Shown in pieces: positions 1 to 5,624 of a stretch of DNA of 8,805 nucleotides. How positions within the stretch are numbered: the first letter of the stretch is position 1; each line of letters starts with the position of its first letter. The notes under the pieces are model-generated. The model searched no databases and was not told where the DNA came from. It saw only the letters and a list, made by a program, of their open reading frames with translations. The translations under genes and the position numbers were made by a program. This stretch comes from Oscillospiraceae bacterium. Its GTDB lineage: Bacteria; Bacillota_A; Clostridia; Oscillospirales; Oscillospiraceae. The stretch covers positions 1 to 8,805 of the forward strand of contig JAFYVA010000020.1 in assembly GCA_017549325.1 (NCBI GenBank). The letters are read 5' to 3'.

Positions 1-570
1 GAAGTGCGCGCCACCGAGGTGGAGGAACTGCGCAAGAAGGCGGAGGCCTCCGGCCTTGCCGAGGATGCCCAGGCCTACAACGATATGGTCAATCTGTGCA
101 ACCGCTTTGAGAAGAAGCTGCACGATCTGGAGCTGACGCGGATGGTGTCCGTGCAGATGGGCCCCCAGACCCGTCTGCTGCAGAACAACGATACCCTCAT
201 GATCGAGAAGATCCAGTCCTCTCTGGTGAACACCATCCCCCTGTGGAAGAGCCAGATGGTGCTGGCACTGGGCCTTGAGCACAGCCGTCAGGCCACGGCC
301 GCCCAGAGCGCCGTTACCGAGATGACCAACGAGCTGCTGAAGAAGAACGCCGAGCAGCTGAAGATGGGCACCATCGCCACCGCCAAGGAGGCCGAGCGCG
401 CCATCGTGGACATCGAGACTCTCAAGCACACCAACGAGCAGCTGATCTCCACCTTGGACGAGGTGCTGCGCATCCAGACCGAGGGCGCACAGAAGCGAAA
501 GGCTGCCGAGGCCGAGCTGGGCCGCATCGAGGGCGAGCTGAAGCAGAAGCTGATGGAGCTGCGCGGCTGA
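1..570 (+). CDS. telA: Toxic anion resistance protein, TelA family (3' part, start outside window)
   Basis: The reading frame is open from the first base, so the window holds only the C-terminal 189 residues of a family whose members are usually about 350-400 aa. The GTG at base 4 is an internal valine codon, not a start. The stretch VQMGPQTRLLQNND followed by MIEKIQSSLVNTIPLWKSQM and LGLEHSRQAT is characteristic of TelA. The rest is almost all charged helix, with coiled-coil-like heptads up to the end (KAAEAELGRIEGELKQKL). TelA proteins are linked to tellurite and other stress resistance and probably act at the inner face of the membrane, but their biochemical role is not settled. A TPM-domain gene follows after 28 bases with no terminator between, so the two are probably co-transcribed. 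Family assignment is strong; function is only as good as the family's. Confidence 0.88.
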   Translation, partial: EVRATEVEELRKKAEASGLAEDAQAYNDMVNLCNRFEKKLHDLELTRMVSVQMGPQTRLLQNNDTLMIEKIQSSLVNTIPLWKSQMVLALGLEHSRQATAAQSAVTEMTNELLKKNAEQLKMGTIATAKEAERAIVDIETLKHTNEQLISTLDEVLRIQTEGAQKRKAAEAELGRIEGELKQKLMELRG

Positions 571-598
571 AAAATTACTCCTTGAAAGGGGTTTGCCT

Positions 599-1594
599 AT
601 GAAATTATCAACGAACCGCGTGGTGGGTGTCATTGCCGTGGTGCTGGCCATCGTGGCCGCCGTGGCGCTGGGACAGGTGCGTAAAGAGCACTTCCTCAGC
701 AAAGAGCCCACCGACCTGCTGGATGTGGAATACCGCCAGTGGATCTGCGACGAGGCAGAGCTGCTGGAAAAGACCACGGAGCAGACGGTGGAGCAGTACA
801 ATACCGCATGGGATGAACAGCACTATGCCGTGGTGGCAGTGGCCACCCTGGAGCGGCTCAACGGCTGGAACGGCGAGGACTATGCTGCTGCCCTGGGTCA
901 GCAGTGGGGTCTCGGCGAGAACGACATGATCCTGCTGCTGGTGGAAAAGGGCGACTGGCAGGTCTACATGGGCGACTATGTGGGCGCCATGATGCAGGAC
1001 TATCAGCAGCAAAAGCTCCGTCAGGCTATTGATGGGCCCTACTATGACGGCGACTATGACGATGCCGTGACCGCCTTCTTCCGTCAGGCCGATGTGTTCT
1101 ACGCCCAGCTTGATCCGTCCCATAAGAACAGTAGCTGGTACGGCGGCGACGAGGGCTGGTATGCCCCTGTCACGCACGGCAAAGAGGCAGGCGGCGGCAT
1201 CGCGGGTGTTGTGGTGTTCCTCCTGCTGCTCTTCGTGGTGTGGGTGCTTCTTGACCGCGTGCGCTATACCCGCTACCGCCGCCGCTATGTGCGGCCCGGC
1301 GTCATCGGTGTGGTTGCACCTGTCTACTATCCCATTTTCTGGGGCCGCAGCCTCTATCGCCCTGTCCGTCCCGTGGCACCGCCTCCGCCTCCTCCCATGG
1401 GCGGCGCGTATCGCCCCGGGTACTCCCGTCCCACCCAGTCCCGACCTGTGCAGTCCTCCCGCGGTGTGGGCGGCGGATTTAACGGCGGCGGTTTCAGTGG
1501 TGGACGGCGCAGCAGCGGCGGCTTTAAGAGCAGCGGCGGCCGCAGCAGTCGCGGCGGCTTCGGCGGCGGAGGATTCCGCGGCGGCAGACGCTGA
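599..1594 (+). CDS. TPM-domain membrane protein with Gly/Arg-rich C-terminal tail
   Basis: 331 aa from ATG 599, which has AAAGGGG at 585-591 seven bases upstream; a TTG two codons earlier has no such site. Seen in order: a hydrophobic signal anchor (about 8-25), a soluble acidic region (about 40-165) with TPM-fold features such as YAVVAVATLERLNG, QWGLGENDMILLLV and YYDGDYDDAVTAFF, a second membrane helix (about 201-222), a basic stretch RYTRYRRRYVRP, six prolines (261-266), and a low-complexity tail (289-331) of GGGF, SSGG and RGG units. The positive-inside rule places the tail in the cytoplasm and the TPM domain outside. TPM proteins (TLP18.3/Psb32/MOLO-1) have been linked to photosystem repair, phosphatase activity or membrane-complex assembly, and no single role can be assigned here. 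It is the last gene of the TelA transcript, ending just before a terminator. The domain call is fairly sure, the function is not. Confidence 0.8.
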   Translation: MKLSTNRVVGVIAVVLAIVAAVALGQVRKEHFLSKEPTDLLDVEYRQWICDEAELLEKTTEQTVEQYNTAWDEQHYAVVAVATLERLNGWNGEDYAAALGQQWGLGENDMILLLVEKGDWQVYMGDYVGAMMQDYQQQKLRQAIDGPYYDGDYDDAVTAFFRQADVFYAQLDPSHKNSSWYGGDEGWYAPVTHGKEAGGGIAGVVVFLLLLFVVWVLLDRVRYTRYRRRYVRPGVIGVVAPVYYPIFWGRSLYRPVRPVAPPPPPPMGGAYRPGYSRPTQSRPVQSSRGVGGGFNGGGFSGGRRSSGGFKSSGGRSSRGGFGGGGFRGGRR

Positions 1595-1607
1595 AAATAC
1601 GATCACA

Positions 1608-1644
1608 AAACGGGCAAGGTGCTGACCTTGCCCGTTTATTTTTT
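1608..1644 (+). terminator. Rho-independent terminator after the TelA-TPM operon
   Basis: A perfect 13-bp stem, AAACGGGCAAGGT (1608-1620) with ACCTTGCCCGTTT (1625-1637), encloses a GCTG tetraloop and is followed by a T-rich run to 1644. It lies 13 bases after the TPM stop codon and separates this operon from the next promoter. Confidence 0.93.
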
Positions 1645-1684
1645 GTATATTTATATCAAATATAGCGGAGAAAATGAGATTACC

Positions 1685-1713
1685 TTGCAATTTTGGAGAC
1701 GGGGGAGTATACT
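1685..1713 (+). promoter_or_regulatory. Sigma-A-type promoter of the enoate reductase-aconitase X operon
   Basis: TTGCAA (1685-1690) and TATACT (1708-1713) are separated by exactly 17 bases, close to the -35 and -10 consensus. The predicted start is near 1719-1721, giving a leader of about 50 bases. The elements lie after the upstream terminator and before the first gene, as expected. Confidence 0.75.
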
Positions 1714-1714
1714 A

Positions 1715-1732
1715 TTGTCATACTTTTGACAA
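1715..1732. promoter_or_regulatory. 18-bp palindromic operator-like site over the transcription start
   Basis: TTGTCA (1715-1720) and TGACAA (1727-1732) are perfect inverted arms separated by six bases, starting one base after the -10 box. A protein bound here would block initiation. Against the clostridial Rex operator as I know it (TTGTTAA-N4-TTAACAA), the site has the same length and matches 11 of 14 defined positions. That makes Rex, an NADH/NAD+ sensor, one candidate. A MarR- or TetR-type repressor is equally possible from sequence alone. Confidence 0.5.
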
Positions 1733-1769
1733 CCTCGCAGGAGGAAAACGAGAAAGGAACGAAGCGCCT

Positions 1770-3839
1770 ATGAACACGGTAGATAAGAAATACGAGGCAT
1801 TGTTTACCCCTTGGAAGGTGGGCAATGTGGAGATCAAGAACCGCATCGTCATGTGCCCCATGGGCGGCACATCCCTGTTCGGCTGGTTCGAGCTGGGTGG
1901 CTGCCATTTTGACAAGGAGGCGGCCAAGCTCTTCTTAGAGCGCGCCCGGAACAATGTGGGCCTCATCATTCCCGGCATCGCCCCTCTGCGTGATACCTTC
2001 TGGGGCAAGTGGCTGTGGCAGAACCCCAAGATGTTCGACGAGCTGAAGGTGTTTATGGAGGAGATCCATGCCACCGGCGCCAAGCTCTTCGTGCAGCTGA
2101 CCGCCGGCATGGGCCGCAGTTGGGCCATCACCGAGCTGGTGGGCCCCCTCCACAAGAATAAGTTCACCCGCGCCCTCATCAAGCCCGTGCTGGATACCTC
2201 CCATGAGCTGGCCTCTCCCAGTCCTCAGCCCGCCCGCTGGGCTCCCGACATTGAGTGCCCCGAGATGACGGTGCACCAGATCCACGAGATCATCGAGGCC
2301 TTTGCCAAGACGGCCAAGCTCTGCCGCGACGCAGGCGTTGACGGTGTGGAAGTCCACGCTGTCCACGAGGGCTACCTGCTGGATCAGTTTGCCATCGAGT
2401 TCTTCAACAAGCGCACCGATGAGTACGGCGGCAGCTTTGAGAACCGTTACCGTTTCGCCGCCGAGGTGGTCAAGGCCATTAAGGAGAGCTGCGGCGATGA
2501 CTTCCCCGTGTCCCTGCGCTACAGCGTGGAGTCCAAGCTCAAGGGCTTTGCCAAGGGCCTTGTCCCCGGCGACACTGCACCTGAGATGGGCCGCGATATG
2601 GCTGAGTCCGAGCGTGCTGCCAAGTATCTGCAGGATTGCGGCTACGATATGCTCAACGCTGACAACGGCACCTACGACTCCTGGTATTGGGCTCATCCCC
2701 CTATGTACATGCCCCAGAACTGCAACCTCGATGATGTGGCCCACATCAAGAACTTCGTGGACATCCCCGTGGTCTGCGCCGGCCGTATGGAGCCGGATGT
2801 GGCTGCCGAAGCCGTTGCCGCAGGGAAGATCGACGGTATGGGCGTGGCCCGTCAGTTCCTGGCCGACCCGGAGTGGATCACCAAGCTGATCGAAAACCGT
2901 CTCGAGGATATCCGTCCCTGCATCTGCTGCCACAGCGGCTGCTTCAACTTCTCCTCCTCCAAGGGTCACTACAATACCCAGGATCTGAAGGACACCATGG
3001 GCCTTGCCCGCTGCGCCATCAATGCCGAGACCATGCAGTCCACCAAGCACTACATCAAACCCGCCAAGAAGGTGAAGAACATCGCCGTGGTGGGCGGCGG
3101 TATCGGCGGTATGGAGGCTGCCCTCGTCTGCGCCAAGCGCGGTCATAAGGTGACGCTGTACGAAAAGTCCGGTGAACTGGGCGGCGTGTTTATCGCTGCC
3201 GCTGCCCCCTCTTTCAAGGAGAAGGACAAGGCCCTCATCGCATGGTATCGCCGCGAGATGACCAAGTATCCCATCGAGGTGAAGCTCAACTCTCCCGTCA
3301 CCGATGTCAATGCTCTCGGTGCTGACGAGGTCATCGTGGCCACCGGCGCCACCGCCAACAAGATCCCCGTCAAGGGTGCCGACACCGCCATTCAGGCCGT
3401 GGACTTCCTGCTGGGTAATAAGACCGTGGGCGACAAGGTGGTCATCATCGGCGGCGGCCTCACCGGCTGCGAGATCGCCTATGAGCTGTACCTGCAGGGC
3501 AAGCAGCCGCAGATCGTGGAGATGATGGACGATCTCATCGTCACCCCCGGCGTCTGCCTTGCCAACACCAGCTTCCTGCGTGACTTCTTCGAGGCCAATA
3601 AGGTGCCTGTCTATCTGGAGACCGGCGTTACCGAGATCGGTGAGGGCACCGTCACCATCAAGGATAAGGACGGCAATCTCTCCACGCTGGAGGCCGACTC
3701 CGTGATCCTCTCCGTGGGTTATAAGCCCGCCCCCGTGGCTCAGAAGGATAAGCACATCCATGTCATTGGTGATGCCAACAAGGTGGGCAATCTCCGCAGC
3801 GTCATCTGGGGCGCATGGGATGTTGCCATGAAGCTGTGA
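1770..3839 (+). CDS. NADH:flavin oxidoreductase, 2-enoate reductase / 2,4-dienoyl-CoA reductase type (FMN, FAD, 4Fe-4S)
   Basis: 689 aa from ATG 1770, preceded by AAAGGA (1753-1758); the open frame upstream runs through the promoter and is not coding. Residues 1 to about 370 form an Old Yellow Enzyme barrel. The catalytic region is H196-A-V-H199-E-G-Y202, then LLDQF and NKRTDEYGGSFENRYRF; Tyr202 aligns with the active-site Tyr of FadH. C384, C387, C391 and C415 can ligate a 4Fe-4S cluster (C386 is an extra cysteine). The C-terminal half has a FAD Rossmann loop GGGIGG (442-447), an NAD(P) loop GGGLTG (561-566), an ATG motif (VIVATGAT) and a final FAD motif VIGDANK. Such enzymes pass hydride from NAD(P)H through FAD, Fe-S and FMN to an activated C=C bond. 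WYWAHPPMYMP followed by VVCAGRM resembles enoate reductases more than FadH, so an alpha,beta-unsaturated acid is the likeliest substrate type. It is the first gene of an operon with aconitase X subunits. BaiCD-like enone reduction is an alternative. Confidence 0.88.
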   Translation: MNTVDKKYEALFTPWKVGNVEIKNRIVMCPMGGTSLFGWFELGGCHFDKEAAKLFLERARNNVGLIIPGIAPLRDTFWGKWLWQNPKMFDELKVFMEEIHATGAKLFVQLTAGMGRSWAITELVGPLHKNKFTRALIKPVLDTSHELASPSPQPARWAPDIECPEMTVHQIHEIIEAFAKTAKLCRDAGVDGVEVHAVHEGYLLDQFAIEFFNKRTDEYGGSFENRYRFAAEVVKAIKESCGDDFPVSLRYSVESKLKGFAKGLVPGDTAPEMGRDMAESERAAKYLQDCGYDMLNADNGTYDSWYWAHPPMYMPQNCNLDDVAHIKNFVDIPVVCAGRMEPDVAAEAVAAGKIDGMGVARQFLADPEWITKLIENRLEDIRPCICCHSGCFNFSSSKGHYNTQDLKDTMGLARCAINAETMQSTKHYIKPAKKVKNIAVVGGGIGGMEAALVCAKRGHKVTLYEKSGELGGVFIAAAAPSFKEKDKALIAWYRREMTKYPIEVKLNSPVTDVNALGADEVIVATGATANKIPVKGADTAIQAVDFLLGNKTVGDKVVIIGGGLTGCEIAYELYLQGKQPQIVEMMDDLIVTPGVCLANTSFLRDFFEANKVPVYLETGVTEIGEGTVTIKDKDGNLSTLEADSVILSVGYKPAPVAQKDKHIHVIGDANKVGNLRSVIWGAWDVAMKL

Positions 3840-3857
3840 TAAAAAGGAGGACTGAAC

Positions 3858-5132
3858 ATGGTATTGACTGCTGAACAGCAAGCCATCCTTAACGGCGAGA
3901 AGGGTGAAACCCTCGCCAAAGTGATGAAAACGCTGGTGATGTACGGCGACGCCTTCGGCGCAGAAAAGCTGGTACCCATCACCTCCAAGTATAACCATCT
4001 GGTGACATCCTTCGGCCTGAAGGTCATGTCCCCCGTGTACGATCTCATGCAGCAGCTGCTGGATGCCGGCGTGGCCTCGGAGCAGAAGTTCTCCGTTGAC
4101 CCCCGTCCTCTGGATAAGAATGTGCCTGCCAACTTCCTGCAGAACTTCGTGTTCAACAAGTTCATGTACACCAAGCAAGATTTCTATGAAAAGCAGCTGA
4201 TGGAACTGGGCCTGCTGGATGAGGATGCCTTCACCTGCGCCTGCTATATGGACGAGGTGGGCAACAAACCGGCGAAGGGCGAGGTGCTCTCCTGGGCCGA
4301 GTCCAGCGCCGTGGTGTATGCCAACTCCGTGCTGGGTGCCCGCTGCAACCGAAACAGCGGTATCATCGACATTATGGGTTCCATCGTGGGCTTTGTGCCT
4401 TACTTCGGCCTGCTGACCGACGAGGGCCGCAAGGCCACCTGGGTGGTGAAAATTGCCACCACCAAGAAGCCCGAGGCGCAGCTCCTCGGCTCTGCCATCG
4501 GCATGAAGGTGATGGAGGATGTCCCCTATGTGGTGGGCCTTGACAAGTGGCTGGGTACAGAGCTGGACGATGCCGCCTGCGCCTACCTCAAGGACTTCGG
4601 CGCCGCCACCGCCTCCAACGGCGCAGTGGGCCTGTACCACATCGATAAGCTGACTCCCGAGGCCGTGGAGCTGGGTGAGAGTCTCATCGTGGAGGGCGCA
4701 AAGGAGTATGTCATCGATGATGCCGAGCTGCAGCGGGTGCAGGATAACTATCCCGTTATCTGGAAGAACCCCGATGCCAAGCCCAAGCTGTGCTTCGTGG
4801 GCTGCCCCCATCTGTCGCTGCAGCAGCTGAAGGACTGGACGGAGAAGGTGGAGCAGGGCCTCCGCGACAGCGGCAACAAGAAGGTGCTGATCCCCACCGT
4901 GTTCACCGCACCGCCCAAGGTGCTCGCTGCCTTTGAGCAGACGGAGTACGCCGCCCGCCTCAAGGCCACGGGCGTTATCACCTCCTACATCTGCCCGCTG
5001 ATGTACATGAATAACCCCCTGTGCAAGAAGATGCCCGTCATCACCTCTTCCAACAAGCTGCGCACCTATACCAGTGCCCGCTACTATACCGACCAGCAGA
5101 TCCTGCAGATCATCACGAAGGGAGGCAACTGA
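3858..5132 (+). CDS. Aconitase X catalytic (large) subunit, DUF521 family
   Basis: 424 aa, from ATG 3858 with AGGAGG at 3845-3850. It starts 18 bases after the oxidoreductase stop. Family features in order: LTAEQQAILNGEKGETLAKVM at the N-terminus, FGAEKLVPITS, TCACYMDEVGNKPAKGE (C127, C129), WAESSAVVYANSVLGAR then CNRNSG (C163), FVGCPHLS (C316), and ICPLMYM (C379) before the SARYYTD end. Aconitase X enzymes are Fe or Fe-S dependent hydro-lyases. Known members dehydrate cis-3-hydroxy-L-proline (bacteria) or mevalonate 5-phosphate (archaea, giving trans-anhydromevalonate phosphate). This is the two-subunit form, with its small subunit two bases downstream. I cannot tell the substrate. The reductase partner argues for a product with a conjugated C=C bond. 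Hydroxyproline dehydration remains possible, although no proline-pathway gene is in view. Probably cytoplasmic and oxygen-sensitive. Confidence 0.88.
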   Translation: MVLTAEQQAILNGEKGETLAKVMKTLVMYGDAFGAEKLVPITSKYNHLVTSFGLKVMSPVYDLMQQLLDAGVASEQKFSVDPRPLDKNVPANFLQNFVFNKFMYTKQDFYEKQLMELGLLDEDAFTCACYMDEVGNKPAKGEVLSWAESSAVVYANSVLGARCNRNSGIIDIMGSIVGFVPYFGLLTDEGRKATWVVKIATTKKPEAQLLGSAIGMKVMEDVPYVVGLDKWLGTELDDAACAYLKDFGAATASNGAVGLYHIDKLTPEAVELGESLIVEGAKEYVIDDAELQRVQDNYPVIWKNPDAKPKLCFVGCPHLSLQQLKDWTEKVEQGLRDSGNKKVLIPTVFTAPPKVLAAFEQTEYAARLKATGVITSYICPLMYMNNPLCKKMPVITSSNKLRTYTSARYYTDQQILQIITKGGN

Positions 5133-5134
5133 AC

Positions 5135-5581
5135 ATGAAACAGTTCAAAGGCAGAGTCATTACCCCCGGTGAGGTGACGGCAGAGGCCGTGGTCACCACC
5201 CAGGGCTTCAATACCCTGGCATCGCTCCAGATGCCCCTCCAGTTCGGCGACAAGGAGGTCAAGTGCAGCGACCAGAACAACGCCGAGCTCCATGGCAAGC
5301 CCCTGATCAACAAGGCGCTGTGCCTGCCTCAGACCATCGGCTCCACTACCGGCGGTCTGGTGCTGTACTGTGCCTGCGCCATGAAGAAGAATCCCGCCTG
5401 TATGCTCTTCGCCAATCCCATCGACTCGCTGGCTGCCGCCGGTGCGGTGCTGGCCGATGTGTGGGTGGACGGCGTGACCATGCCCGTGGTGGATTCGCTG
5501 GGTGATGAATTCCTCTCCTATGTCAAGGATGGCATGACGATCACCGTCAAGGCCGATGGCATCGTGGAAGTGGACGGTTGA
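5135..5581 (+). CDS. Aconitase X swivel-domain (small) subunit, DUF126 family
   Basis: 148 aa from ATG 5135, two bases after the large-subunit stop. GGAGG at 5121-5125 lies inside the large-subunit gene, so translation is probably coupled and the subunits made in equal amounts. The beta-rich start (FKGRVITPGEVTAEAVVT), the segment LINKALCLPQTIGSTTGG (Ser70 in the Gly-Ser turn that carries the proposed catalytic serine in this family), then ANPIDSLAAAGAVLADVW and a closing DGMTITVKADG are typical. The domain closes over the large subunit to complete the active site. Length matches stand-alone small subunits (about 130-150 aa). The family normally shows GSSS-like residues at the turn; GSTT here is a mild variation. 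Last gene of the operon, 11 bases before the terminator. Confidence 0.87.
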   Translation: MKQFKGRVITPGEVTAEAVVTTQGFNTLASLQMPLQFGDKEVKCSDQNNAELHGKPLINKALCLPQTIGSTTGGLVLYCACAMKKNPACMLFANPIDSLAAAGAVLADVWVDGVTMPVVDSLGDEFLSYVKDGMTITVKADGIVEVDG

Positions 5582-5592
5582 GTCTGAAAATG

Positions 5593-5624
5593 AAAAATTC
5601 CCGACCTTGCGGTCGGGAATTTTT
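5593..5624. terminator. Bidirectional rho-independent terminator between convergent operons
   Basis: A 14-bp perfect stem, AAAAATTCCCGACC (5593-5606) and GGTCGGGAATTTTT (5611-5624), has a TTGC loop and ends in a T run on either strand. It serves both the aconitase X operon (plus strand) and the GH2 gene (minus strand), whose stop codon abuts the stem. Confidence 0.93.

Noticed and set aside
1438..1590. GGCGGC-rich repeats in the TPM gene as a possible DNA repeat element
   Set aside because: The repeats follow codon phase and simply encode the Gly-rich tail; they are not a mobile or CRISPR repeat.
608..1690. Minus-strand 360-codon frame opposite the TPM gene
   Set aside because: Ala- and His-rich low-complexity product that mirrors the Gly-rich tail, crosses the terminator, and has no domain.
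1674..1769. Upstream extension of the oxidoreductase to an ATG at 1674
   Set aside because: It would include the -35, -10 and palindrome, and the extra 32 residues match nothing in the family; ATG 1770 fits the usual N-terminus (YEALFTPWKVGNVEIKNRIV).
1935..4811. Minus-strand open frame of 958 codons opposite the oxidoreductase and aconitase X genes
   Set aside because: It is rich in His, Gly and Leu with no recognisable domain, spans two well-supported genes and their spacer, and is the expected by-product of GAG/AAG/CTG-biased codons read in reverse.
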